Made by a program: the position numbers and the translations under genes | DNA from: Periplaneta americana | Lineage: Eukaryota > Arthropoda > Insecta > Blattodea > Blattidae | DNA: 64,000 nt | NCBI RefSeq assembly: GCF_040183065.1 | Contig: NC_091132.1 | Location: forward strand, 87,434,606-87,498,605 | Direction of reading: 5' to 3' | The notes under the pieces: generated by a model | Seen by the model: only the letters and a program-made list of their open reading frames with translations | Told to the model about the DNA's origin: nothing | Database searches by the model: none | Shown: positions 22,826 to 34,742 of the stretch, in pieces | Layout: each line of letters begins with the position of its first letter | Position numbering within the stretch: the first letter of the stretch is position 1

Positions 22826-23243
22826 AACACGTGGTTTTAGTTAGTAGTCACTAATACTTCCAATATAATAATCAGTTGGATTTACCTGTAGGCCTACATC
22901 CTAATGCACTATTATTGCCTCTCTCACTTGTTACCAACATAAACACTCTAGAGGTCCAGGATGCAATACTAGGGAAATGGACCATTTCTATAGTAATTCG
23001 ACCTGGACTGTCCAATATTATGTTGGTAATTAGTAGAGGAGGAAGGGAAGTTCTTCAGAACCACCAAAGGAGGCACATTTTCCTTCCCCCCTCCCCTAAT
23101 TACCAACATAACATGCGAACGATCCAGGACGAATTATTGGTAACCAGTGGGGGGAGGGGGGTCTACAAATAAATATAGGCTACAGGTAAGTTCAAACTAT
23201 TTTTATGTTGAAAGTATTTGTAGCTGCTAACTAAAACCACGTT
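22826..23243. repeat. Foldback element with nested inverted repeats
   Basis: Outer arms AACACGTGGTTTTAGTTAG (22826-22844) and CTAACTAAAACCACGTT (23227-23243) are inverted. Next inside, TTACCTGTAGGCCTAC and TATAGGCTACAGGTAA are also inverted. At the centre are three copies of a TTACCAACATAA block in alternating orientation (from 22931, near 23020 and from 23098). No coding potential. It may be two nested MITEs. Confidence 0.65.
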
Positions 23244-24981
23244 TTTTTTTTCACTACATAGTTAATCTCATAGAAGCCGGCGCAAAAAATAATCATGTCT
23301 TTTTCAGTGTAGTTTTTATGGAGAATCACCATAGTGAGTAGGCCTAATAATACCGAGTGTTATACTGTGTTAGTGAATGAAATATTGTACAAAACGATAT
23401 GAATATGAAACTATAAAAACGGCATATGTCACCGTCGCGGATTCAGCTTTCTAACCTAACATTTAATGGTCTATTAATTCCAACGAGTTGGTTAATTCAA
23501 TATGCAGCTAATTAATACATGGAAACTTTTATAGACTATTTGCATAGCTGTTAGCTACTTGTATTTCTGCTACCTGTGTGACGTCTACAACAAACCACTT
23601 AAAACCAATTCCTATTCTGGACCACTATAGGCCTATGATTTTTTAATTTGGTTTGCACTACAAATTTATAATCTAAATAACTTAATATAGGTATTTATTC
23701 AAATAAAAAACATCCAAGAACATTGTTATATTAGTATGGCCTACGTAAAAATATAGGTTATGCAAGATAATCATTAATGCAAACTTGCAAATCACTCTGT
23801 TAAACTGGTAAAATGAAAAAATGTACCTACTTTACGTTAGTTATTTTAGATAATCAAAATGGAACATAACCTTGCGAAAATGGCAAATGATGAGGAATTT
23901 TACTCTTCCACCACCTCATCTTCAAGCGTTTTCACAACTTATTTTGTAACTTCTACACGTCTGAACACCTGCCGGAATGACATCGATAATCAACACGCAC
24001 ACACATTATAAGCCTATACACGAAACGCTTCTTCTTATTTGCACGGACAATGGTCAATTGGACACACCTATGTTGTAAAGTCCAATCGTTATCGTAATAA
24101 GGTCCAATCAATACACAGCAAATTGGCACTTGTCACGAACCAGTGAATATGCATTTGCATACAACCACACTACTGGTACTGTGATATATATAACTAAAGG
24201 AAATTACTGTGTAAATATGGAATAGACAGTATATTACGATACAAGGTTGGGAAGTCCTTTCTACAAAATCGAGGAAAAGTTTGAAAAACGAGCAGAGCGA
24301 GTTTTTCAATTTTCGGGATTTTATAATGCATTTCATAAACTTGTACTGTACAAAATTTTTCGCAGGACCATATTTTTATTGCAATTAAGCCTATACAATA
24401 ATATATTTTGTATTGAAAATTTAGAGCAATATTATTCCAAAGCCTTCACAAAAATATATTGTAATGGTAACTAAATAACAATAAGTGTACTGTAATGGGT
24501 CTATTTCAGTAATTTTAAGTTTTGAAAAATGCTTTCCCTAGTACCAAGTTTCTTTGTGGGAACTCTAACTTTCAAGGCCTAACAACAATAACTGTAAATA
24601 CAACAAAAAACACTATCGTGCAAGAAATACAATTACAGTAACTACTGGTACCACAATAAAAAATTTAAACACTTTAAGATTTTTTAAATACCTAATTACA
24701 TTTGAAGTTATAAAATCTTGAGAAGTGATCTGTTCTGTAAGATTATTATGTGCATATCTTTTAACTTTACTATTTTATATAATTTTTATATTATTCATGT
24801 TTCCTGTACCGTTCTTGTTTTGTATGGTACAGTATACCTTGTCTTTGGCAGTCACTTTTTAGTGAAAACTCAATAAAGTTATTCAGATTGAGTCAATATA
24901 AAGACTACTTTGAAGTAAAGTAAAGTAAAATGTGACAATAAGATCATTTTTAAGAAATCTTGTGAGTGTTACATGCGTCAT
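23244..24981. other. Intergenic DNA, nothing recognised
   Basis: AT-rich, no coding blocks, no repeat borders. The missing first PAF-AH exon should lie somewhere between 19151 and 34711, but no segment here was convincing. Confidence 0.4.
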
Positions 24982-25023
24982 TTCTTCTTCTTCTTCTTCT
25001 TCTTCTTCTTCTTCTTCTTCTTC
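24982..25023. repeat. (TTC)n microsatellite
   Basis: About 14 perfect TTC units. No element border was recognised nearby. Confidence 0.97.
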
Positions 25024-25747
25024 ACAGTCCTTGAAGTTTGACCTAAGACTCCCTTGAGCTTCTCAACAATAAGATTTTTTTTACAGAGGTAGGGGTATTA
25101 ACCCCACACTCCAACTCCCAACCAGGAGAGTCAGGGACTCTGATATCAGGGTTACCATATCTTGGCTGAGAGGAGTCCACTTTCGGGTGCTACGTACTCA
25201 CCCTCACCCTTTCCAAAATGGGATAGGATTTGCTGGTTACATTGACAGATGGTCTGTCAACTAATGCACTTCTAGAGCTTGAGTGGTTCACTTATTCTAC
25301 ATCAGTGCAACCCTCAAGACAAAATAGCCAGCCATTCATGTTTCTCCTTTATCCAGGATTTGGACTGGCATTAAGAAGTACAGAAATACCCCTTAGCCGA
25401 TGGAGTTTGTGTCAATTGCTAGATATTAAAAATTTTTCGTACATTACATAAATAAAACAATCTTATGGCTCATGTTATATTCGTATTTAATAACTCTTCT
25501 CCTCCCTTGGCGGTGCTACAGTCTTCTAGAGAACCTTGGCATCTTCAACGATTTTCCGTCTTTATAGAAGTTTTCTTACCAGTACGATTCTGGGTTGTTG
25601 ATATCCAATTATAGCATTCAAGCTTCTTCATTGCGTCCTTTACTCCATCATTCATCTAGTTTCGGCTTGTCTTGGTTCCTTTGCCCTCCAGGATTGTCAG
25701 ATAGACTCTTGAGTTGTCCATTCTACCATGTGTCCAACCTTTGTCAG

Positions 25748-25999
25748 CCTTTTATTTGGTTATTTAACGATGCTGTATCAACTACTAGGTTATTTAGCGT
25801 CGGTAATAGCAAGATGATATTTGGCAAGATGAGGCCGAGAATTCGCCATAGATACCTGACATTCGCCTTACAGTTGGGAAAAATGTCGGAAAAACCCTAC
25901 TAGGTAATCAACCCAAGCTGGAATCAAACCCACACCCGAATGCAACTCTGATTCAGCAAGCAAGTGCCTTAGCCGACTGAGCTACGCTGGTGGCTCAGC
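25748..25999 (-). repeat. tRNA-headed SINE, family A variant with a different head
   Basis: The left end GGTTATTTAACGATGCTGTA and CTAGGTTATTTAGCGTCGG match the family A tail (inverted). The head on the right (GTAGCTCAGTCGGCTAAGGC; GGGTTTGATTCCAGCTTGGG) differs from the other copies, as if a different tRNA-like head had been joined to the same tail. Confidence 0.75.
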
Positions 26000-26734
26000 T
26001 TACCTGCCCTTAACTTATTCGTAACTGGTGTGTATGTGTATATATGTTTAACTCATTGTTATAACGTTTTCTTCATATGGCATTTTCACATGTTGAGCCA
26101 GTTATTCCGTGGACTTCTCTTTCAGTAATCAGCTCCTAATGCAGCACCAATCTCATCCAACTTCTCCTCTGTCAGTACTCGCCTTCGTCTCTTTGGCTTC
26201 AACACCAAAACCTACCTAAAGAATAAACTTTATTCACTAACCTATAAATTTATTAGGAATGGAAAATCAGGATATTGTCGATATCATGTCAATAAGCAAT
26301 AATTATAGTAATTAATTTGTCTTTCCTCCTTGCAAATTGTAAGGCTTGTTATATGTAACACACCATTTGTATTTCCACAACCAGTGAAAATTGGACACAT
26401 GTTTATATATTACGAAATTTTAAAATCATTACTTACTTTTACTTTTGAGGGTATTTCCACTTGTCAGCAGTTACCCTGTATTCCCATCTTCCACACTTCA
26501 CTGTCTTGTCAGTCCCCTTCCTTCAGATTATGTTGCTTCATCATTTGGACTACACAAGACTTCCATGATGCTCTCGGCCGTCCACACCTTCTTCTTCCAG
26601 AAGGTGAGCAATAGAGGAAAGTCTTAGGAAATCTTTCACAGTCAATTCTATTGACGTGCCCATATCATTGTAGAGTTCGTCTTTCAATTCTCTCGATAAC
26701 AGATTCCTCCATTTCCATGCTTTCCATGGCCTCA

Positions 26735-26942
26735 GCACTAGAATGAGGTGGTGTGATCAGCACCACGCTCTGACCGCCTTTAACCCCCGGGAAAGACCCG
26801 GTACTCAATTTTATAGAAGGCTGAGTGAACCTCAGGGCCATTCTGAAAGTTTGGCAACGAGAAAAATCCCGTCACCCCTTGGGATCGACCCCCGGACCTT
26901 CCAGTCCATAGCCAGCTGCTCTACAAACTGAGCTACTTGGAC
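26735..26942 (-). repeat. tRNA-headed SINE, family B
   Basis: Minus-strand head AGTAGCTCAGTTTGTAGAGC and GGGGGTCGATCCCAAGGGGT, body GCCCTGAGGTTCACTCAGCC, and left end CCTCATTCTAGTGCTGAGGC. A second copy lies at 40428-40650. Confidence 0.8.
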
Positions 26943-27369
26943 TGTCACATATAGGAGGTTTCATAAAATCAACGAAGAAATGCTAGAATTAGGATAGATT
27001 TTTTTTTTTCAGTTGTATGATTTTTTTTTTTTTTTACATTTTTATTCATTTTTGTGCATTTAACTTCAAATATACAAGCTACCTCTACCATCCTAGAGGT
27101 ATAGAATAAGGAAGATGTTATAAATGAGCTGCAAAAGTTTAATTAAATTGCACGTAGCAGTTCTTGAATAAATGGGTCATGAAGTTAGCAAATCTAACAT
27201 TAGTGGGATAAGTCATTCATACTCCCCAAAAGATATGGTAACCCTACATGAACTCCCGAAGATAAAAATCACGAGAGGTTAAGTGGGGGATAGAAAGGGC
27301 CACAGATTAACACTAAATTATTCTGTCCTGAAACATTTAATTAATTTGCTGTAGAGAAAAGTTTATGTA

Positions 27370-27919
27370 TGAGTACTTAGTGGTGGAATCCTGTTGAAAG
27401 AATGCATAATTTCGCTCCATCTCTGCCAACTCTTGAAAAAAGTATACATACCTATTATATTAGAGTCACATATCTATTGGCATAAATTGTTTCTTTAAAA
27501 AAAAAGTTATCTGGTAATTCTTTTCCCTCTTATGGCACATCATACACAAACTTTCTCATGAATTTACATAGCCTTGTCGAAGAAAAATATAAGATATGGA
27601 TCTATTTCTCAATCCCGTACATTATTCAAAACCTAATCACAAAATTTACGCCTTTTCCAGAATTTCCCGGATATAGCTCATGACACACAATCATTTTGTA
27701 TGGTTTGAGTTTCAACAACTTTATAGCTCTGTGCGGAGAAGAACAAGAAATTCCTTTGTTGGCAAAGCTGTGTAATTGATTTTTATGGAAATTTTTCAAG
27801 AGGTAGTCAATATCCAACAGTTTTTCCATCAAAGTTCTTTTTCCCTTTCTGCACTTATCTGTAATCTTCACACCAGGAAATCTTTCTGCAAATAGTCTTC
27901 GAATTTGACAAGCAGACAT
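27370..27919 (-). pseudogene. Tc1/mariner-like (DUF4817 + DDE) transposase relic, second copy
   Basis: The N-terminal 97 codons are open (27626-27919) and contain SSPHRAIKLLKLKPYKMIVC, homologous to RCATKLLKVKAHKITVVY at 19700-20470. The DNA left of 27626, in broken frames, gives CAIRGKRITR, LFFKETIYANRYVTLI and a plus-strand stretch near 27385-27405 that also resembles 20000-20020. It lacks the last acidic block. Both copies probably derive from one family. Confidence 0.65.
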
Positions 27920-28321
27920 TGTACCTATTAGAGATGAACAAAACTAACTGCCGCTCTCGCTCACTGTGTTCATTGCATTTGTCTTTCGAGTCTCGGCTCG
28001 TCATTCTCGTGCGCTTTGAGTCTCGCTCGTCATTCTCGAAATAGCATTTGGTCAGCGTGGAAAGATTTCGTAACTATGAATAACATACATCATTGAAATA
28101 AATAGCATAAATGTTTAAATGATACAAAAAGACAAAATAGAACAGTAGGCCTATCTTAGTTACCAAATGTTCTGTTTCTATTATATGATATTACCTATGG
28201 TTATATAAATAGAAAAAAAAAACAATTCTCAAATAAATTTGCATTTCTAAGAAACATAAAACATGACATTAGTATCTTTTTACTTGAGATTGCACACTTG
28301 ATCTTAAACATATGAAAAGAA

Positions 28322-29544
28322 TATATATTATTTTAATGTACCGAAGTACATATGATATTTCCATGCAGATATTCTGCGTCATCATATGATGAAAGAGTAA
28401 TGGAACAGAGAAAAATTCTCTCCAGCGCCGGGATTTGAACCCAGGTTTTCAACTCTATGTACTGATGCTTTATCCACTAAGCCACACTGGATACCCACCC
28501 CGGCGTCGGACAGAATCGTCTCAGTTTAAGTTCCAACTCTTGGGTTCCCTCTAGTGGCCGCCCTCTGCACTACATCATAGATGTATATGAACGTAGGACT
28601 GAAGTCCACACATGTGCTGAGGTGCACTCGTTATGAGTGACTAGTTGGCTGGGATCCGATGGAATAAGCGCCGTCTTAAATCACGAAGTGATTTACGCAT
28701 ATCATATATATTATTTTAATGTACCGAAGTACATATGATATTTCCATGCAGATATTCTGCATCATCATACGATGAAAGAGTAATGGAATGGAGAAAAATT
28801 CTCTCCGGCGCTGGGATTTGAACCTGGGTTTTCAGCTCTACGTGCTGATGCTTTATCCACTAAGCCACACCGGATACCCACCCTGGCGTCGAACAGAATT
28901 GTCTCAGTTTAAGTTCCAACTCTTGGGTTCCCTCTAGTGGCCGCCCTCTGCACTACGTCATAGATGTCTATGAACGTAGGACTGAAGTCCACACATGTGT
29001 TGAGGGCGGCCACTAGAGGGAACCCAAGCGTTGGAACTTAAACTGAGACGATTCTGTCTGATGCTGGGGTGGGTATCCGGTATGGCTTAGTGGATAAAGC
29101 ATCAGCACATACAGCTGAAAACCTGGGTTCAAATCCTGGTGCCGGAGAGAATTTTTCTCCGTTCCATTACACTTTCATCGTATGATGACGCAGAATATCT
29201 GCATGGAAATATCATATGTACTTCGGTACATTAAAATAATATATATGGATTTAAGACGGTGCTTATTCCGTCGGATCCTGGCCAACTAGTCACTCATAAC
29301 GAGTGCACCTCAGCACATGTGTGGACTTCAGTCCTATGTTCATAGACATCTATGACGTAGTGCAGAGGGCGGCCACTAGAGGGAACCCAAGAGTTGGAAC
29401 TTAAACCGAGACGATTCTGTCCGACGCCAGGATGGGTATCCGGTGTGGCTTAGGGGATAAAGCATCAGCACGTAGAGCTGAAAACCCAGGTTCAAATCCC
29501 GGCACCGAAGAGAATTTTTCTCCGTTCCATTACTCTTTCATCAT
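28322..29544. repeat. 1.22-kb palindromic tRNA-headed SINE array (family D) with single TSD
   Basis: A 12-bp repeat, ATATGAAAAGAA, flanks the block (28310-28321 and 29545-29556). Inside are four copies of one unit: two on the minus strand (tRNA-like parts about 28410-28495 and 28790-28880) and two on the plus strand (about 29075-29160 and 29440-29525), with the symmetry centre near 29000. Each head has an A box (TGGCTTAGTGGATAAAG) and B box (GGTTCAAATCC), and each has body motifs CACTAGAGGGAACCC and tail CTTCGGTACATTAAAATAAT. No internal TSDs were seen between units. Confidence 0.85.
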
Positions 29545-30990
29545 ATATGAAAAGAAAATTCCTAGCCTTTTAATAAGGGCCTAATTAAATAAAGACTGGG
29601 AACAGATTATTATACACTGAAAGGTAGAGATGTTTCATATAGGCTACTTGATTGTTTATACATATGAAGAGTCCACTGCAAGAATGATGGATGTCACTTT
29701 CTTGTAGGAAATGAACCAAGACTGTCAATGCATAGCTTAAGACATATAAAATGAACATAGAGAGTTATATGGCATTAACACTAATAGCCATTGTCCAGTA
29801 ATGATCGGAAAATCACAGTTAAGCTTTGAGCGCTAAGCATTTCAATCTTTCAATTGCTTCTCCTGAAAAATGTGTTCCAAATGACATCAATCATTCTTGC
29901 ATTGGACTCTACATATGTAACAGTTGCCAAAGTAGATAAAAGTTCGGTCTGGTATAAATAACTGTGGCGATTGAAGGCTGCTTTGGAATTTTGGGAGATG
30001 ATCAATATCGAGTCTCAGAAGACCCGGTAGTCTTTACGTCAAGGACGCGACATAATACAACATTGTCGTGCGGGTTTTCGGCTTTGCAGGCGCTGTTAGT
30101 CTCGCTTTTTCGATCGTTGTTCGTCTCTAGTACCCATATATCACTAAAGAAAACCTATATGCACATTATTAGATTATTATGCATTCTTAAAGAAATACTG
30201 CATTCTGAATAACACACTTCGTGTTATAAGAGTTGAATGATTCAGAATGGGTTAAGAATATGTCACACATGTATGATGTAGTTTGACGTTTATATGCTAG
30301 GAACCAACCAGTACCAAGACACCCCGTGTGTGGCCCTCATTTGACTGACACACCCAGCAGAATTAGAGAAACAAAGAATAAGGAATATATATTTTAAGAA
30401 ACATGGGAATATTTTACTCTGTATTCATTTGCAGTATATTTTTTACATTGATAAATGTGAAGACTGAAGGGCATGAATTAGAAAGGGTTATAGAGATAGA
30501 ACATAAAGGTCAATAAACTGTTACAGTCATTTTACAAGTGAAGACACAAGTTACCACGATGTCTACAGTGAAAATGTTATGGTTGACATTAGTTGTACAT
30601 ACGCGATACCAGTATCCCACCCCTGAGTGGTTACATATATACACAGACGGATCTCTCCTAGACAAAAATACAATGCTGGGGCAGGAATCTACAGCAATAT
30701 CTTCAGTTTTTATATCACACTGGGTCCATTAGCAACGCACTATGATGGAGAATTACAGGCAATTAACACAGCACTTCAACAACTCATGAGCCACAATAAC
30801 AAATTCACAAAAGTTGTGATACTCACGGATTCCAAGGCAGGACCACAAGCAATAAGATCACTACACCCTGAAAATTCTAATAAGAGAAATACACAACCTT
30901 GCAAAATTAATTCAAGCTTTACATAAGGAACTTGTAATCCAATGGATACCAGCACATTGCCAAATTGTAGGAAATGAAGCAGCTGACCTT

Positions 30991-30992
<2 letters not shown>

Positions 30993-31033
<41 letters not shown>
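30993..31033 (+). repeat. Poly-A tract (41 A) within a retrotransposon coding region
   Basis: An uninterrupted run of A immediately follows codons for ADLA in the RNase H region, where the other copy has only AAGAAG (KK). It is an expansion of a Lys-codon run rather than a 3' tail, because homologous coding sequence resumes beyond it. Confidence 0.85.
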
Positions 31034-31035
<2 letters not shown>

Positions 31036-31067
31036 AACAGCCATTAAATAAACTGCTAATCCTAAAT

Positions 31068-31249
31068 CAGTGGTCGTCAGCACTCGCTGAAATGGGTGAA
31101 GGGTAAGCAGAGCCATACCGTATGCCCCATCGTGCAGCAGGATGAGCTAGAGAGCATACCCGCTAGCAGCTACAAGTGCACCATAGTGCAGTGTGTTCTC
31201 TGCGGGTAAGAGACGCTAGCCCCAGAGTGCTCTGTGCTGATGACCGCTG
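31068..31249. mobile_element. hAT-type MITE inserted in a LINE (182 bp)
   Basis: Perfect 8-bp TSD TCCTAAAT (31060-31067 and 31250-31257). The termini are CAGTGGTCGTCAGCAC and, inverted, CAGCGGTCATCAGCAC, matching at 14 of 16 positions. CAG-x-GGTC-x-TCA is the hAT/Charlie style. The short interior has no coding potential. A related left end is present at 8700. Confidence 0.9.
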
Positions 31250-31683
31250 TCCTAAATTATCCTTCCAGAATGCTAAAATCTGACTCAAACCCAAAGTTTA
31301 TCAAGCCTGCAGGACAAGACATTCTGAATATAGCGAGAACAAATCCTGGAGCATACTGCTGAAGGACAAATCTATCATTCCTGATCTACCCCGGAAGAAA
31401 TCTGTGGCACTGTTTCGCCTCACTACTGACCTCACTGCTTGGCCTCACACCTGCATAGGATTGGTATATTCTCTTCGCCACACTGTACTCTCTGCTTGGA
31501 CGTGAACTCTATCATGAATAAAGGCCACTTACTGCAGTGTCCAGCAATTACGAAGCATCTCAGCTTACAAGTTACTACTGGGACGCCCATAGGAGAATGG
31601 AGGAAATCCAAGTTGCATAAGCATTGGCAACAACAACAACAACACCAACAACAACATTAGTTGTAGAAACAAAGTATGATGTT

Positions 31684-31834
31684 GAATAATTTCGAGGGAA
31701 AAATTGTTCTGGGGCCGGGTATTGAACCCGGGACGTTTGGTTAAACGTACCAATGCTCTCGGCCCCGGAACAATTTTTCCCTCGAAATTATTCAAATCAA
31801 CTTTACAGGGAGTTATACCTGAGAGCTTGATTTG
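31684..31834. repeat. Compact tRNA-headed palindrome (family C) with TSD
   Basis: A 14-bp repeat, CAAAGTATGATGTT, flanks it (31670-31683 and 31835-31848). A minus-strand head (GGGTATTGAACCCGGGAC) sits between inverted arms of about 33 bp (AATAATTTCGAGGGAAAAAT and its complement near 31768-31796). The second head is reduced to GGCCCCGGAACAATTTTTCC. The tail ATCAACTTTACAGGGAG identifies family C. Confidence 0.85.
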
Positions 31835-31984
31835 CAAAGTATGATGTTCTTTTTAAATTATGAATTCTTTTCGGTACTGGTATAGTTTAATAGGAAAACA
31901 AAGAATATGAGCTACTTTATATGCATGGATTTAGCTTAAATGTTAAGCATCTACTGAAATTTTTTCTGCGAACAGACAACATAT

Positions 31985-32043
<59 letters not shown>
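31985..32043. repeat. (ATC)n microsatellite
   Basis: About 19 perfect ATC units with no interruption. Confidence 0.97.
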
Positions 32044-34710
32044 GGCAAGCATTGAACATAGTGATCTGCTGAGTTCCCAAAACCACATTTAGGCCAGAGC
32101 TTTGCATGATAACATATATCGGTACTGGTATCGAAAAAATATTGATAACTTTGATACAGTATTTGGATAGTTAATTTTTATACAGTGAGAATGTTTTTTA
32201 TATATTTATCTCCAGTTTGAAGTCCTTTGTCAATATAGCTTAGGTTAGTATAAAACATGGTCCTTGCTAATGACAAAGCTACCAATGTCATTCTTGTCTA
32301 TCTTATTAAATTGTTTTTCTTTACCATATAAGCATCGTACTTTATGCACTATAGAATTGTTTCTTCTCATTCATCTTCATTTTTTTATCTATGTGTTGAT
32401 ATTATTAATCTTTGATCCTACAGAATTCTCTCCAGTGCGTAGAACTGGGGGCCCTGGGTTCGATCCCCAGTGCCGGAGCAAATTTTTCTCCGTTATTAAT
32501 TAATTTTTTAAATAAACATTAAACTCTTAATGAAAAAATTAGTTCGTGATTTATTAATTGCTCAAAATCACATAATCAAGAAGGGAATGGTCAATATATA
32601 TATTATTCCTAAAGCTGTCAATACAAACCTTCTTTGGAATGAGCTGAGGGAACAGTTTTAAGAAAAAATATTATTAGTCTATCTTATAAATTTTAAAGAA
32701 AATTGGTATGGTGTCATTAAAGTTACTAACAATTTTCATTTATATTTATACATTAGCAGTGATAACTATAACAATATCGACAAGATATAAATCTACTTTG
32801 TTATGTCAACAATGTGAGTAACGTTTTGAACGATTTACCAGCCCATTTGAAAACTAATTACTTAACCTTAGAATCACATTTACTATTCCATGTATTTCAA
32901 GGTAATTAATTATAAAGAACTACAAATTTTAATAGTCCTTATATAATAGAAATAGTGCTGATAGCACTGCTATGTGCCAGAGCTGTCATCAACTGAGAAG
33001 CACTTGCCATATTTAGCTATTCTTAGTAATACCCTGTTTAAGTGCTGATTTGTTTTAACTCAAGTGTTTTGTAAATTCCAAAAACAGCGGGCTTAAATTG
33101 TATATCGTTGCTAACTTTTTGTCATTTAGTATATTTAATACAGAAAACATATACATGGTCAGTTGCTATGTAAATTGACGTATAATGTACTATTTCGAAA
33201 TGTTTTCATTCATCATGTCTGGAGAATATATTATATAAATAATATATATACATACACACACTCCTTTAGCACTGTTTTGGTTAACACTTCACGTTCTATG
33301 AACATATCTTGAACACTAATCAGGGGATTACTGCACACTGATGGCACTAATGGCTTAAGTTAAATTAAAAAATAAAGAACCCAAAATATGAAACAAAATA
33401 CTACTATAACATAACAGTCTGTCACATTTTTTTTTTCAAGACTTGGCTGACTCATTTTTTAAACTAACACAACCACTGCATTCAACACTATGCATATACA
33501 TATCGACAACAAATGTTCTATTAACACTATAATATCAACAGGTCTCAAATTATATGTGTACATATAAAATGACATTTAAAACCTATAATATGTTTAACAA
33601 TATGTTATATATCTAGTGTGTTTGTAACACCTGTTCTAAAGTAACAAAGGACATTAGCTTCATAGGAAGACAGATACAAATCTTTGTATTGAGATTTCAA
33701 AAGAATATTGTTCTCCTGGATTTACATGTAATTAGCCTACTTTGATTTCGAAAATCTTTTCAGTGTTTCTGTATTAATCCGTAAAAAGTCTACAATATTT
33801 TTGGGTAAAAAGGGAAACTAAGTGACTAACCTAGAGATTATTAAAAATTCCGATAGCATGTTTATTGCCTGGAAAGTTTTTATTAATGTTAGCCTATGCT
33901 AACTGCTATACTCAAGAACTGGACAGTGTTGCATTTTATACATATTAATCTACATTCTTCCCACATTAATGTGCTAATTATAATCTTTTTTTCTGCAGTC
34001 TTAATACTGTATAAAGTCAATTTGTATTTGTTCCTAAAACCATCTCCAAAGTAATCTAAGTTCTTGACTATATATATTCAAAACTGGTTACTCACATTGT
34101 TGGATTTTGTGGATGATGAAATTGAATACTGTACTTAAAGTATGATACATATCTTTTTTTTACAAAAACACTCTATGGAAGACAACATGTATATATAACA
34201 TACCACTCAAATCTTGTGCAAATATAAAAGGTACAGTCAACTTGTTTACATTTCTCGGAATCACACATTCTTTCACATACACACACAGATTTACTTAATA
34301 GAACCAAATTCTCAGTTAAATATTAAAATTATATTTGACAAGGCATCACAAATGACACCTATGAAAATAAACATAAAGTATCAAAATATTTTATGCAAGT
34401 AATATTATATTAAAAGATACAAAGTAATAGCATAGTCACTCCCTAATTTTCACACTGTAATGATAGACCAACTGCAAAGACAGAGTTTTCATTGTTTTCA
34501 CTGCACTTTTGAACACTGTTAATGCCACCTATATTGGTCCAAACAGGTCCTAATAAAACTCGATTTTGGCAATCAGCCTAGTCGCGGTACTGTTGTACAC
34601 AGAATTGTAGTTAAAATATCCACATTAGGTCCATATCTTATAATAAAGTTGCTTGAGCATTTTAATGACCAGAATAAAGATCCTTGTCATCTTCATTGGT
34701 TCTTAAGATC
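32044..34710 (-). other. Probable 3' UTR and intergenic region of the uif-like gene
   Basis: This stretch follows the stop codon at 34711 and holds no recognisable coding sequence. It is AT-rich and mostly free of the SINE and LINE copies common elsewhere, apart from one SINE fragment near 32410-32500. That low repeat load would fit a transcribed 3' UTR followed by intergenic DNA. Several minus-strand AATAAA-type signals exist (for example around 33870-33890), but the true polyadenylation site cannot be chosen from sequence alone. Confidence 0.35.
32408..32506 (+). repeat. tRNA-headed SINE fragment
   Basis: GGGGGCCCTGGGTTCGATCC followed by CCAGTGCCGGAGCAAATTTT and TCTCCGTTATTAATTAATT. The flanks resemble family D tails (GGAG..ATTTTTCTCCGTT). 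Only the B-box half is present. Confidence 0.6.
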
Positions 34711-34742
34711 TCACTGGCCTTCGCTGTCACTGTCACTCTTAT
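34711..34742 (-). CDS. uif: uif-like final coding exon and stop
   Basis: 32 nt after a TTTTCAG acceptor. The first two nt complete an Asp codon and the exon reads DKSDSDSEGQ followed by TGA (plus-strand TCA at 34711-34713). The acidic serine-rich C-terminus resembles casein kinase 2 sites. The untranslated region should continue left from 34710. Confidence 0.8.

Larger units (their letters stand above)
30540..31667 (+). mobile_element. Second copy of the RNase H non-LTR family, interrupted by a MITE
   Basis: The sequence begins in the RNase H domain (PEWLHIYTDGSLLDKN, THYDGELQAINTAL, VVILTDSKAG, then WIPAHCQIVGNEAADLAKK) in alternating frames. The Lys run is expanded into a 41-bp A tract. 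A hAT MITE with TSD interrupts it at 31060-31257. It resumes with IIPDLPRKKSVALFRLTT and HLHRIGIFSSPHCTLCLD, matching 4330-6245, and ends in the same (CAA)n tail at about 31628-31656. Multiple stops make it a pseudogene. Confidence 0.85.
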
